From Cognatiluteimonas telluris (GTDB lineage Bacteria > Pseudomonadota > Gammaproteobacteria > Xanthomonadales > Xanthomonadaceae), in the NCBI RefSeq assembly GCF_011320095.1, contig NZ_JAANOY010000002.1, positions 186,001 through 250,000 of the forward strand: DNA of 64,000 nucleotides. The letters are read 5' to 3'. The translations under genes were made by a program, and so were the position numbers. The notes below the pieces were generated by a model. The model saw only the letters and a program-made list of their open reading frames with translations, ran no database searches and had not been told where the DNA came from. Positions 1-8,134 of this stretch are shown here, one piece after another. Every line of letters begins with the position of its first letter. Positions within the stretch are counted from its first letter, which is position 1.

Positions 1-279
1 GACCAGCTCCAGGTCGGCATGAGCAGGCAACAGGTCCAGGCGCTGCTCGGCACCCCGTCGGTGGCGGATCCGTTCCATCATGATCGCTGGGACTACGTCG
101 CCAGCGAACGTTCCAACCGCCTCGGGCGCACCGCGGTGAAGGACCTGACGCTATGGTTCGAAGGCGATGCGCTGGCGAAATGGGAGGGCGACTATTTCCC
201 GGAACAGGACGAGGCGCTCGTCAAGCGCATGCGCAAGTTCGGCAACCTGCCCAAGGAGAAGGGTAAGAAGCGGCACTAA
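1..279 (+). CDS. bamE: Outer membrane assembly factor BamE, 5' end outside window
   Basis: BamE is a small outer-membrane lipoprotein of the BAM complex that helps BamA and BamD insert beta-barrel proteins. The readable part (92 residues) starts in frame at base 1 and shows the family signature: a QLQVGM turn, then QVQALLG and P, and an RWDYV strand about 15 residues later. It ends in a basic tail (KEKGKKRH). The signal peptide and lipobox lie upstream of the window. An apparent ATG at position 19 is internal, because the conserved QLQVG residues precede it. A hairpin follows the stop. The neighbouring rnfH and ratA genes are convergent, as in many gammaproteobacteria. Confidence 0.88.
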   Translation, partial: DQLQVGMSRQQVQALLGTPSVADPFHHDRWDYVASERSNRLGRTAVKDLTLWFEGDALAKWEGDYFPEQDEALVKRMRKFGNLPKEKGKKRH

Positions 280-307
280 GCCCCGCCTGCGCGCGACGCG
301 TGACCCG

Positions 308-329
308 AAGCCCCGCTCCCGCGGGGCTT
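308..329. terminator. Hairpin terminator between bamE and rnfH
   Basis: The inverted repeat AAGCCCCGC (308-316) and GCGGGGCTT (321-329) closes on a TCCC loop and is followed by a modest T-rich stretch (TCTGCTTT). It lies between two convergent genes, so it may serve both strands. The T tract is weak. Confidence 0.6.
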
Positions 330-334
330 CTGCT

Positions 335-589
335 TTACCGCAGGCGCGACGCGCGGCGGCGGCGCGCGTCCTTGGGATCGGCCAGCAACGGCCGCAGCAG
401 CTCGATGCGGTCGCCCTCGTGCAAGCGGGCTGCGCCCGCGACCGGCCGTCCGAAAATGGCGATCGCGGCGATGCCATCCATCGACCAGCCACAGGCGGCG
501 ACCGCATCGGCCACAGTGGCCGTTGCGGGCAGTTCCAGCGCCAACGATTCCAGGCGTCGCGGCCAGGCGCGCACGACTTCCACCCGCAT
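335..589 (-). CDS. rnfH: RnfH family ubiquitin-like protein
   Basis: An 84-residue protein of the RnfH (UPF0125) family, a beta-grasp fold of unknown biochemical role that is usually encoded next to ratA and smpB. Visible family features are the [10 protein letters not shown] start, the central GRPVAGAARLHEGDRIEL segment and the typical end RPLLADPKDARRRRA. Its ATG overlaps the ratA stop by one base (TGATG), so the two genes are translationally coupled. No redox motif is present. Confidence 0.85.
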   Translation of the reverse strand: MRVEVVRAWPRRLESLALELPATATVADAVAACGWSMDGIAAIAIFGRPVAGAARLHEGDRIELLRPLLADPKDARRRRASRLR

Positions 590-1029
590 CAGCCGGCGCC
601 CCCGCCACCGCCGTCGGCGACCCGGACGAAGTCGCGCACCATGCGGTCGGCCAGCGATTGGAAGCCCAGCGTCAGCGCCGGAAGCAGCAGGCGGCTGCGC
701 GGCTCGAAGTCGAGCGTCAGGGTGACCTTGCAGGCCGATTCATCCAGCGCGTGGAATTCCCAGCGCCCGGAAAGCTTGCGAAATGGTCCGTCGCGAAGCT
801 GCATGTCGATGTGGTGCGGCGGCGACAGCGTGTTTTCGGTGGTGAACCACGTCCGCAGCGCCCCCAGCCCCAAGTCGAGCCTGGCCACCATGCGCGTCGC
901 GCTGGATTCGAGGACCCGCGCCTGCTCGCACCAGTCGAAGCGGCGCGGATAGGCGGGGATGTCGTTCACCAGCGCGAACATCCGCGCGGCGGAGTGTCCC
1001 ACCAGGGCGCTGCGTTGGATTTTCGGCAT
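589..1029 (-). CDS. ratA: RatA-like START/coenzyme Q-binding domain protein
   Basis: A 146-residue protein of the RatA/COQ10 family (SRPBCC fold). In E. coli RatA was described as binding the 50S subunit and blocking 70S formation; homologues act as coenzyme Q chaperones. The start ATG at 1029 gives the usual N-terminus [10 protein letters not shown]. The family core [19 protein letters not shown] and the C-terminal helix [14 protein letters not shown] are present, followed by a glycine run. The gene is divergent from smpB, only 53 bases away, and shares a transcript with rnfH. The toxin label of the family is historical; a role in quinone handling is as likely. Confidence 0.85.
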   Translation of the reverse strand: MPKIQRSALVGHSAARMFALVNDIPAYPRRFDWCEQARVLESSATRMVARLDLGLGALRTWFTTENTLSPPHHIDMQLRDGPFRKLSGRWEFHALDESACKVTLTLDFEPRSRLLLPALTLGFQSLADRMVRDFVRVADGGGGGAG

Positions 1030-1082
1030 CGATGGCTCGCTTGCTGGCCTGTTCGCAGTGGTTTTCAGGGACAATGCCCACG

Positions 1083-1580
1083 ATGAACAAGAAGGCATCA
1101 GGCAAGGATAAGGCAAACGCCAGCGCCACCATCGCGCTGAACAAGCGCGCTCGCCACGATTACCACCTGGAGCAGCGCTTCGAGGCCGGACTGGCATTGC
1201 AGGGCTGGGAGCTGAAGTCGATCCGCGCGGGGCGCGCGAACATCACCGAAGCGTATGCGGTCATCCTCTCCGGGGAGCTATTCCTCGTCGGGGCGCAGAT
1301 GACGCCGCTGATCTCCGCATCCACGCACGTCATCGCCGATGCGCACCGCACCCGCAAGCTTCTGCTGCACAAGCGCGAGATCGACGAACTGATCGGCCGC
1401 GTGCAACGCGAAGGCTACACGCTGGTACCCACAGCGCTGTACTGGAAGGCGAACAAGGTCAAGGCGGAACTGGCGCTGGCCAAGGGCAAGCAGACCCACG
1501 ACAAGCGCGAGGCCAGCAAGGAGCGCGACTGGGCCCGCGACAAGCAGCGCCTGATGAGAAGACACAACAAGAACGCCTAG
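1083..1580 (+). CDS. smpB: SsrA-binding protein SmpB
   Basis: SmpB (165 residues) binds the tRNA-like domain of tmRNA and brings it to stalled ribosomes for trans-translation. Conserved elements are [36 protein letters not shown] in the OB-barrel, the [10 protein letters not shown] strand, and the basic C-terminal tail ([22 protein letters not shown]) that enters the mRNA channel. The start at 1083 is chosen because the AGGGAC sequence at 1067-1072 lies at usable distance; the ATG at 1074 is too close to it. Its RNA partner ssrA lies 2.4 kb downstream. Confidence 0.93.
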   Translation: MNKKASGKDKANASATIALNKRARHDYHLEQRFEAGLALQGWELKSIRAGRANITEAYAVILSGELFLVGAQMTPLISASTHVIADAHRTRKLLLHKREIDELIGRVQREGYTLVPTALYWKANKVKAELALAKGKQTHDKREASKERDWARDKQRLMRRHNKNA

Positions 1581-1700
1581 GATCCCTGTCCGTCGACGGG
1601 GCAACCGAATCCCGCGAATGGCTGCTCCGGACGAAGCGGGGGATGAAGCAGCCTCCTGACCGGGAGCATCGCCAATGCCGGAGCCCGGCTCGCGACCCCT

Positions 1701-3863
1701 TCATTCCGGAGGCGGTTCGGGCAAGGTGAAGTAGATGGTCGCGCCGTCCCCGGGCACCCCTTCCGCACGCACGCTGCCGCCATGACGCTCGACGATGCGC
1801 TTCACGGAAGCCAGGCCGATGCCGTGGCCACCGAACTGATCCTGGCTGTGCAGGCGCTGGAAGGGCCGGAACAGCTTGTCGGCATATTCCTGCGCGAAGC
1901 CGACGCCATTGTCTTGGACGTAGAACTCCCCGGACGCATTGCGGCCGACTTCGATGCGCGCTTCCTCGCAATCGCGGGTGAACTTCCATGCGTTGCCAAG
2001 CAGGTTCTGCATCAGGCTGCGCACCAGCCCGTGGTCGCCGAACGCGGGCAGCGGCGATTGCACGACAGCGTCCAGCCGCCGCTCGGGTTCGGCTGCCCGG
2101 AGCTCGCCAAGGACTTCCCAGGCCACCCGATCGAGCTCGAGCGGGGACGGATTCATGCCGCCGCGCCCGACCCGCGACATCTTCAGCAACGAATCGATCA
2201 GCTCGCCCATCCGGGCCGCGGCATTGCGCACCCGGGCCAGGTAATCGCGACCCGTCTGGTCGATGCTGTCGGCGTACCGCTCGGCCAGCAACCGACTGAA
2301 GCCATCGATCGAACGCAATGGCGCCCGAAGGTCGTGCGAGACGCTGTAGGCAAACACTTCCAGTTCCCGGTTGGCCTGGGTCAGCTCGCGCGTGCGCATC
2401 GCCACGCGCGCCTCGAGGGTGCGATTGAGTGCCAGGATCTGTGCCTCGGCGCGCACGCGCTCCGTCACGTCCTCCACCTGCACCAGGCGGACGATGTCCT
2501 GGCCGATTTCACCTGGCACCGCGGAGAACGTGAGGTGGACCTGGCGCACCCCGTCGCCACGGAACAGGGCACGGGTCATCCTGACGACGCCTTCCTGTGA
2601 ATCGCGTTCACGCCCCGGCACCTTCTGGTCCATGCCATCGACGAAGTGCGCGTCGAACGCAGTGCCGACCAGCGCATCGCGCGTATTCCCCAGGATCAAG
2701 GCCAGCGCCGGATTGGCCTCGACGATGCGCCCCTGTGCGTCGAGCAGGCCCTTGCCGATCGCTGAATACTGCATCGCACTGCGAAAGCGCATTTCGCTGC
2801 GCCGGTAGGATTCGCTCATCCGCGCGGCGAGCGCTTCGGCGCGCGATTGGGTACGCACGAGCACCAGCGTGCTCAGGAACAACAGCAGCGAAGCCACCAG
2901 TCCGACCGCAAGGGTGGGTCTCAGGCCGACGATCCGGCCCTCGATGGTGCGTTCGGGTTCGGAAGCGAAATCCAGTCGCCACTGGCGTCCGAAGCGATCC
3001 AGCGTCGTCGACGCCTGGAACGCCGCCCCCGACGGATCCGCGCCGGTGTCGAACACCAGCGTGTCCTTGCCGTCGGTGACATCGAACAGGCGGAATGCCG
3101 GATGTCGCGGCATGGTCCGCAGGGCGGCCTGGACGAAAGGTGCAACCCGGAATGGAACGTAAACCCAACCCTGCAATGCCTCGTGCCTGGCCGCCAGGCT
3201 CAATGGGCGACTGCCGGAACGGTACACGGGCTGGAACAGCAGGATGGCCGGAATCGGCTGCCCCCCATCCTGCACCAGGTGGACCAGCCCGGACAGGCGC
3301 GCCTGTCCGCTGTCCATTGACTGCTCCATCGCTTCATGGCGCACCGGGTCGGAATACATGTCGAATCCCATCGCATCGACGTTTTCCGGCGTTCGCGGCT
3401 CCAGCAGCAGGATCGGGCCGTAGTGCTCCCTGATGCCATGGGGGCGGATCTCGAACAGCCCTTCCCCGGCTTCGCGCATGGACCGTTGCAGGTCCGACAT
3501 CTGGCCCGAGGAGGCGTAGGCCGCATACCCGAGTCCGACCAGCGCTGGAAAGCGAACCCCCAGGTCCAGTCCGTCGACATAGTCCTGCCATTGCACCCGG
3601 GTAGGACGGGAGACAGTCGCGAACAGCGACATTCCCCCGCGCGTCACCAGTTCGTACAGCCCCAGGCGTTGCTTAAGCAGGGCCGTGGTTTCCTCCGCCT
3701 GGGCGATGAAGTCGTCATGAACGACGGCCATTTCCCGCTCACGGGCGCCGCGCCAGTACACGAACACGACCAGCAGCGACGCCACCAGCACCAGCGCGGA
3801 CAGCACATAACCGCTGCTTGCGCTGCGCGGCACGGCATTGTCGTTCGGCGTCGGAGGGGACAT
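1701..3863 (-). CDS. CHASE-PAS sensor histidine kinase
   Basis: A 720-residue membrane histidine kinase. An N-terminal transmembrane helix (about residues 17-37, GYVLSALVLVASLLVVFVYW) precedes a periplasmic CHASE domain (about 70-270, with the FEIRPHG and GFDMYSDPVRHEAM motifs). Then come a second membrane helix near 315-335, a PAS domain, and a HisKA domain with His510 in SVSHDLRAP. The C-terminal HATPase domain carries NLLGNAWKF, DNGVGF and GHGIGLASVKRI. There is no receiver domain and no adjacent response regulator, so the output partner is unknown. The ATG at 3863 is used because the longer upstream reading runs through the ssrA region. The gene is divergent from ssrA. Confidence 0.85.
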   Translation of the reverse strand: MSPPTPNDNAVPRSASSGYVLSALVLVASLLVVFVYWRGAREREMAVVHDDFIAQAEETTALLKQRLGLYELVTRGGMSLFATVSRPTRVQWQDYVDGLDLGVRFPALVGLGYAAYASSGQMSDLQRSMREAGEGLFEIRPHGIREHYGPILLLEPRTPENVDAMGFDMYSDPVRHEAMEQSMDSGQARLSGLVHLVQDGGQPIPAILLFQPVYRSGSRPLSLAARHEALQGWVYVPFRVAPFVQAALRTMPRHPAFRLFDVTDGKDTLVFDTGADPSGAAFQASTTLDRFGRQWRLDFASEPERTIEGRIVGLRPTLAVGLVASLLLFLSTLVLVRTQSRAEALAARMSESYRRSEMRFRSAMQYSAIGKGLLDAQGRIVEANPALALILGNTRDALVGTAFDAHFVDGMDQKVPGRERDSQEGVVRMTRALFRGDGVRQVHLTFSAVPGEIGQDIVRLVQVEDVTERVRAEAQILALNRTLEARVAMRTRELTQANRELEVFAYSVSHDLRAPLRSIDGFSRLLAERYADSIDQTGRDYLARVRNAAARMGELIDSLLKMSRVGRGGMNPSPLELDRVAWEVLGELRAAEPERRLDAVVQSPLPAFGDHGLVRSLMQNLLGNAWKFTRDCEEARIEVGRNASGEFYVQDNGVGFAQEYADKLFRPFQRLHSQDQFGGHGIGLASVKRIVERHGGSVRAEGVPGDGATIYFTLPEPPPE

Positions 3864-3924
3864 CGGCAAAGCATAGCCGCTGGCCAGCCTGATGAATGGA
3901 TGCTGGGCCGCTCGCGGATCGGCC

Positions 3925-3952
3925 TTGCGCGTCCCCCCTGCGCCCCTATACT
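3925..3952 (+). promoter_or_regulatory. Probable sigma-70 promoter of ssrA
   Basis: TTGCGC (3925-3930) and TATACT (3947-3952) are separated by 16 bases, so transcription would start near 3959. The mature tmRNA begins at 3980, which leaves a short leader that would be removed by RNase P. Confidence 0.55.
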
Positions 3953-3979
3953 TCCCCGGTCGGCGACATCGACATTCCC

Positions 3980-4335
3980 GGGGGTGCACCTGGCTTCGAC
4001 GGGGGTTGCGAAATCGTCTGGCGCATGCCGAGGGGGTAGCTTTCCTCGTTAATCCAGCTGCAAAACTCCAGACGCCAACGACGACGTCTACGCTCTCGCC
4101 GCTTAAGGCGTAAGCCCCGAACCCACTTGTGCCTGTGCTCGTGGATGTAGGGTCATTATCACAGGATCGGCCATGGCGGCGACCCGTCAACCCTGGCTCA
4201 ACACAAAGCGGGTATGTCCCACGGTGTGCCTCGCACGTCGTGTTGCCGCGGGACGAGACCTAACGGCGAGCTAAGCATGTAGTGCCGGGCATGGAGTGCC
4301 TTCGGACGGCGGTTCGATTCCGCCCACCTCCACCA
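3980..4335 (+). ncRNA. ssrA: tmRNA (SsrA), tag peptide ANDDVYALAA
   Basis: Transfer-messenger RNA rescues stalled ribosomes together with SmpB and tags the nascent chain for proteolysis. The 5' end GGGGGTGCACCTGGCTTCGACG and the 3' end with TTCGATTCC, CACCTCC and ACCA form the tRNA-like domain; the acceptor strands GGGGGTG and CACCTCC pair with one G-U. The resume codon GCC is at 4074, and the tag frame 4074-4106 reads ANDDVYALAA before TAA, ending in the canonical ALAA degron. The last 14 bases of the gene are the left half of the integration core, so the insertion preserves a complete gene. Confidence 0.97.
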
Positions 4336-4337
4336 AT
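4322..4337 (+). repeat. attL core in the 3' end of ssrA
   Basis: GCCCACCTCCACCAAT, covering the T-arm and acceptor 3' strand of tmRNA, the CCA end and two further bases. The identical copy is at 29257-29272. The following base differs (A here, G at the other copy), and then CA is shared. Confidence 0.85.
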
Positions 4338-4360
4338 ACACGATCCAAGCAAGTCCAACG

Positions 4361-4403
4361 AAGGCCGGAATCCTGAAATAAATCATGGGTTTCGGCCTTT
4401 TTT
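4361..4403 (+). terminator. Rho-independent terminator just inside attL
   Basis: A stem of AAGGCCG (4361-4367) with CGGCCTT (4393-4399) can be extended inward to about 13 pairs with two G-U pairs, and is followed by a run of T to 4403. It is carried by the island and would end ssrA transcription after integration, because the native terminator was displaced to 29283. Confidence 0.75.
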
Positions 4404-4520
4404 GTGTCTTTTAGCGGCGTAGTACGACCAACGATGGCCATTGCAATCCGACGGTAAGGGTCGGTAGCTTTGACGGTACAGGGGCACCCTGCCCCGGGTG
4501 TTACCGTTAGGAGCCCGTCC

Positions 4521-5822
4521 ATGCCCCTGTCCGATACGACGATCCGAAAGGCAAAGCCTGTCGCCAAGCCAATCAAGCTCACGGATGGCGACGGCCTATA
4601 CCTACTGCTGAACCCGAACGGCTCGCGCTGGTGGCGGTTTGACTACCGTCGCCCCGTGACCAAGCAGCGGAACACCCTTAGCTTCGGCACCTACCCGGAC
4701 ACCGGCCTAGCTGACGCGCGGGCTAGGCGCGACGAAGCACGCAAACTGCTCGCCAGCGACATTGATCCGGGGGAGCACCGTAAGGCAACGCGCACGGCCA
4801 GCGAAGACCGCGCGGCCAACAGCTTCGAAGTCGTCGCGCGCGAATGGTTCGCCAAGCAGGAAAAGACGTGGGTCAAGAGTCACTCCGACAAGATCTTGCT
4901 CCGCCTCCAGAACGACATATTCCCATGGATCGGCAAGCGACCCATCGCTGAGGTCTCAGCGCGGGAGTTGCTGACGACGATTAATCGCATGGTCGACCGG
5001 GGCGCAGTCGAGTCAGCGCACCGCACGCTGCAGAACTGCGGCCAGGTGTTCCGCTATGCAATCGCGACTGGGCGGGCCGACCGAAACCCCGCCGCCGACC
5101 TGCGCGGGGCCCTGCCCCCGGTGAAGCCCTCTCACCATGCCGCCATGACCGAGCCCAATGCTATCGGCGGGCTTCTACGCGCGATCGATACCTACGCGGG
5201 GGCGCTAGTGACCAGGTGCGCTTTGCGGCTTGCTCCCTTACTTTTCGTGCGGCCGGGCGAGCTTCGCCAAGCTGAGTGGGGCGAGATCGATCTCGATGCA
5301 GCGCAATGGAACATCCCTGGTTCTAAGATGAAAATGGGCGAGCCGCATCTTGTACCTCTATCGACCCAAGCCGTCGCAGTATTGCGCGAGATTGAGCCGC
5401 TCACTGGCGACGGCCGCTACGTCTTCCCCAGCGCGCGTAGCCCCCGGCGGCCTATGAGCAATAACGCGGTGCTCGCTGCCTTGCGGCGCATGGGATTCGC
5501 CAAGAATGAAATGAGCGGACATGGCTTTCGGGCGATGGCGCGCACTATCTTGGACGAAACGCTGCATTACCGTCCGGACTTCATCGAACACCAGCTTGCG
5601 CATGCGGTGCGTGACCCCAACGGACGGGCTTACAACCGTACTGCCCACTTAGCCGAACGTCGCGAAATGATGCAGGGGTGGGCGGACTACCTCGACTCGT
5701 TGAAGTCTGACGCTTGCAGTTTGATGCAGTCGGAGGGGTTCGCCAGCGAGTTTGCGGCGCAGCCCCGGATCGTCGTTGTCGGGCAGGCCGGTACAAAGGC
5801 CAGCCAAGAGAAGCGCGGATGA
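4521..5822 (+). CDS. int: P4-type tyrosine recombinase/integrase
   Basis: A 433-residue site-specific recombinase of the P4/DUF4102 class. The N-terminal arm-binding domain (MPLSDTTIRKAKP, then LTDGDGLYLLLNPNGSRWWRFDYR) is followed by a SAM-like core-binding domain and a catalytic domain with RPGELRQAEW (first Arg), HGFRAMAR (His-x-x-Arg), HQLAH and the nucleophile region AYNRTAH. All catalytic residues appear present, so the enzyme is probably active. The start at 4521 has TAGGAG 7-8 bases upstream. Its position at the 3' end of ssrA, with a matching direct repeat at 29257, identifies it as the integrase of this island. Its stop overlaps the next start (ATGA). Confidence 0.93.
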   Translation: MPLSDTTIRKAKPVAKPIKLTDGDGLYLLLNPNGSRWWRFDYRRPVTKQRNTLSFGTYPDTGLADARARRDEARKLLASDIDPGEHRKATRTASEDRAANSFEVVAREWFAKQEKTWVKSHSDKILLRLQNDIFPWIGKRPIAEVSARELLTTINRMVDRGAVESAHRTLQNCGQVFRYAIATGRADRNPAADLRGALPPVKPSHHAAMTEPNAIGGLLRAIDTYAGALVTRCALRLAPLLFVRPGELRQAEWGEIDLDAAQWNIPGSKMKMGEPHLVPLSTQAVAVLREIEPLTGDGRYVFPSARSPRRPMSNNAVLAALRRMGFAKNEMSGHGFRAMARTILDETLHYRPDFIEHQLAHAVRDPNGRAYNRTAHLAERREMMQGWADYLDSLKSDACSLMQSEGFASEFAAQPRIVVVGQAGTKASQEKRG

Positions 5823-6427
5823 AACGGAAGATTGCCTCGCCTGCGCTCCTTCTTGAGGTGCTCGAGCAAATCAGTCCGAGCGATGAGGCGACGTCAGAGG
5901 CGCTGGATCGTATTCAAGATGCCATCGAAACCTATCTGTCGCATAAGCCACACCTTGATGAAAACGGAACCCGGCATGCAGGGTCTATTAGCCACACCCG
6001 GAAGGCGCTCGCTGATTTAGAGAAGTCCATTGGAAAGGCTCTCAACGCCGTTAAGGAAATGCCCTTGGAAGCAATTCCGTTCTTTTGTCGGGCTTACAAA
6101 TTTCCCCGAGGCCGGTTCAGTGAGCAGCTTCGGATAGCGCGGGAAGCTGCCGCAGAGGCCCACAAGCTAGCCAGAACGATGCCGAATAAGACAGGGGATA
6201 TTCCCAGGCAGCTCCTGGCATATGACGTCGCCCTCGTATTTGTTGAGGTCCTCGGGAAGCAGCCGACGTCTACCAGGGAGCGGGATGGCCAGACCAACCA
6301 TCCGAGAGGAGGCGCTGCTTATGCGCGCGTCTTGAATGAGACGTTTGTGCTCGCGGGAATAGAAAAGTTTGACCTTGGCCTGGATATCGATGAAGGCATC
6401 CGCCTCCTAAGAGCAGGGCCTTATTGA
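5819..6427 (+). CDS. Hypothetical protein coupled to int
   Basis: A 202-residue protein with no motif I recognise. It is rich in charged helices (SPSDEATSEALDRIQDAIETYL and a KALADLEKSIGKALNAVKEM segment), with no signal peptide or membrane segment. The ATG at 5819 overlaps the integrase stop by four bases, so it is almost certainly translated with int. Genes in this position of P4-like islands are often small accessory or recombination-linked proteins, but nothing in the sequence shows that here. Confidence 0.65.
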   Translation: MKRKIASPALLLEVLEQISPSDEATSEALDRIQDAIETYLSHKPHLDENGTRHAGSISHTRKALADLEKSIGKALNAVKEMPLEAIPFFCRAYKFPRGRFSEQLRIAREAAAEAHKLARTMPNKTGDIPRQLLAYDVALVFVEVLGKQPTSTRERDGQTNHPRGGAAYARVLNETFVLAGIEKFDLGLDIDEGIRLLRAGPY

Positions 6428-6544
6428 CCGACTTTTGAGACCCAGCTGAAAAATCGGAGGATGTACCAACTATTCAAGCGCGAAATTATCCTGAGAATGC
6501 CTTGTCATGTTCAGCAAAGGCCAATAGTGGCCCAGGAAGTCGAC

Positions 6545-6784
6545 ATGGCAATACAGCTCCCCGAAACCGGATATCTCCGTCTCGCTCAAATCATTGGTGA
6601 CCGCGGAGCTCGGCCGCCCATCCCCGCCATCATCCCGGTGTCCAAGTCCACGTGGTGGGCTGGCGTTAGTTCCGGACGGTATCCGCGCCCAACCAAAGCT
6701 TTAGGCCTGCGGATCACCGCATGGCGCGTGGAAGACATTCGCCGGCTAATAGAGACCACAGCACCGGAGAGCAGCCGTGGCTGA
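6545..6784 (+). CDS. AlpA-like regulator / excisionase
   Basis: A 79-residue MerR-type winged-helix protein of the AlpA family. It has LPETGYLRLAQII, then VSKSTWWAGVSSGRYPRPTKALGLRITAWRVEDIRRLIE, which is the AlpA pattern of a recognition helix followed by a PxPxK-type wing and a W-x-x-x-DI helix. Such proteins activate integrase or act as excision directionality factors. The ATG at 6545 has AGGA eight bases upstream. The stop overlaps the next gene by eight bases, which places it in a small operon with the two following genes. Confidence 0.8.
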   Translation: MAIQLPETGYLRLAQIIGDRGARPPIPAIIPVSKSTWWAGVSSGRYPRPTKALGLRITAWRVEDIRRLIETTAPESSRG

Positions 6785-7007
6785 CACAGACGCAGTGCCT
6801 CCTACCGACAACGGCCTTACTGCTCACGAACTAGCTCGAGCCTTCCCTGACGTTGCCGAGGCCTTGCACAGGCAACTCTGCGAGCTCAGTACCACTCCCA
6901 CGCAGGAGGGCGCCGAAGATCTTGCCGTTAACCTGGATGGCGCGCTCAGGGCCGTGCTGCGCTTCCAAGCCGCCCTGATCCGAGAAGGTGAGGGCCATGG
7001 CTCATGA
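6777..7007 (+). CDS. Hypothetical small acidic protein
   Basis: A 76-residue protein, mostly helical and acidic (TAHELARAFPDVAEALHRQL; QEGAEDLAVNLDGALRAVLRF). It has no known motif. Its start lies within the end of the AlpA-like gene and its end overlaps the next start by 11 bases, so it looks like the middle gene of a three-gene operon in the island's control region. The start codon is GTG (6777). Confidence 0.55.
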   Translation: MADTDAVPPTDNGLTAHELARAFPDVAEALHRQLCELSTTPTQEGAEDLAVNLDGALRAVLRFQAALIREGEGHGS

Positions 7008-7425
7008 CCGTTGCAAAGTCGTACGTGAGTCGAAGAGGAAAAAGATAAAAGGAAGAGCGAGCCAAAACTCTTTCGTCGCTATGTCTCACCGTGTGCTCAA
7101 TTCACCCGAATTCGGTGTGCTAACTCCCCAAGCAACGAAGTTGCTCATGGAACTTGCTCGGCAATTCAAGGGGAAAAACAATGGCGATTTGTCCGCGGCA
7201 TGGATTCCTCTCCAGAAACGCGGCTGGAACAGCCCCGGAACGTTAGACAGGGCTAAAAAGGTATTGGTGGAGAGCGGATTTGCCGTTGTCACTCGGCAGG
7301 GCGGGAAAAATCGCTGCACCCTCTACGCTCTAACTTTTTGGCCCGTCGACGACTGCAATGGGAAGCATGACGAGCCTCCTGGGAGCACCCCTCTCAACCT
7401 TTGGAAAAAAAACCAGTCCGTATGA
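6997..7425 (+). CDS. Winged-helix-like protein, possible replication/partition factor of the island
   Basis: A 142-residue basic protein. A lysine/arginine-rich N-terminus (ESKRKKIKGRAS) is followed by a domain reading FVAMSHRVLNSPEFGVLT, PQATKLLMELARQF, GTLDRAKKVLVESGFAVVTRQ and NRCTLYALTFWPVDD. The second half has a helix, helix, strand, strand layout typical of a winged helix, as in phage replication proteins. Its last codons (CAG TCC GTA TGA) are themselves the first of five iteron-like repeats downstream, an arrangement seen for initiators or regulators that bind their own flank. The start is taken at ATG 6997, nine bases inside an alternative GTG. Confidence 0.6.
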   Translation: MAHDRCKVVRESKRKKIKGRASQNSFVAMSHRVLNSPEFGVLTPQATKLLMELARQFKGKNNGDLSAAWIPLQKRGWNSPGTLDRAKKVLVESGFAVVTRQGGKNRCTLYALTFWPVDDCNGKHDEPPGSTPLNLWKKNQSV

Positions 7426-7544
7426 GTATCAACTTAGTCCGTATGCGTATTAACTGTGCGACCTACGGTCGCTTGCCCTGAGCACTAGTCCGAATACGTA
7501 TTAGTCCGAGTCATTCCAGTGTCGCTGCTAGTCCGTATGAGTAC
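7415..7544 (+). repeat. Five iteron-like direct repeats
   Basis: Copies of AGTCCGTATGAGTAT start at 7415, 7436 (AGTCCGTATGCGTATT), 7487 (AGTCCGAATACGTATT), 7503 (AGTCCGAGTCATT, degenerate) and 7530 (AGTCCGTATGAGTAC). The third contains the palindrome AATACGTATT. All are in the same orientation directly downstream of, and beginning inside, the winged-helix-like gene. They could be replication iterons, partition sites or operator sites of the island. Confidence 0.75.
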
Positions 7545-7888
7545 ATCTTTTTAGATTTACCAAGCACCATTGCTTGCGAGCTCGCTTCCGGTCTCCTGGC
7601 TTACCATATGGCCCCAACAATTAGCTAAAAAAGAGCGTCACCATGGATGTTGTTGTAAAACGACCCTCAAACTCTCCGTCTGGCACTGCCAGTAAAGCGT
7701 GCTCAACATCTTTCACCGGGATGTGGCTAACAGAAAGCAGCGACGCGCCTTGCGGACTCGTTGTCGCTCAGAGACCAACTGCCAGTTCTGACGCCAGCTG
7801 GAGTCTGCCGGAGCCGAAATTACTCCGTTTGTAGGACCACGTTCTTTCTGCAACCCCGCACGCGCGCGCGAGGCTGGATCACACCCGC
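7545..7888. other. Intergenic stretch without a supported gene
   Basis: About 340 bases between the iterons and the end of the minus-strand gene pair. It is fairly AT-rich at its start. A 63-codon frame at 7643-7834 lacks a convincing ribosome binding site and protein character. No hairpin terminator was recognised. Confidence 0.5.
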
Positions 7889-8134
7889 TTAGCGCGGCGG
7901 CGCAAGAATTAGCCATTCCCCTCGCACTTCAGGCCAAGCCTCAGCATCAGTTAGGCCTGTGCGTTTGAGCATGTCCATCTGCCGTCGGGTTCGTATTGCA
8001 GCGTCCGTAAGCGCCCCCTCCAGCTGACCGGTCACCAGCAGGGAGGCGTATAGCGCCGGGAGGTGCTGATGCCAATGGCCTTCCCCCTCGGCCTTTAGAC
8101 GTTGCAGATCGAACGTTTCCAATTGCGCTCCCAT
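7889..8134 (-). CDS. Hypothetical 81-residue protein
   Basis: A small soluble protein with helical, charged composition (MGAQLETFDLQRLKAEGEGH; LYASLLVTGQLEGALTDAAI; GLTDAEAWPEVRGEWLILAPP). The ATG at 8134 overlaps the stop of the upstream membrane-protein gene by one base (TAATG), so the two are co-translated. I recognise no family. The sequence around residues 40-75 resembles small proteins encoded in mobile islands, but that is only an impression. Confidence 0.6.
   Translation of the reverse strand: MGAQLETFDLQRLKAEGEGHWHQHLPALYASLLVTGQLEGALTDAAIRTRRQMDMLKRTGLTDAEAWPEVRGEWLILAPPR

Noticed and set aside
7415-7544. CRISPR array
   Set aside because: The repeats are about 15 bases, unevenly spaced (from a few to some 35 bases apart) and degenerate, with no cas genes; iterons or operators fit better.
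7643-7834. 63-codon frame after the iterons
   Set aside because: No ribosome binding site, Ser/Pro/Ala-rich sequence without structure, and no neighbour coupling.
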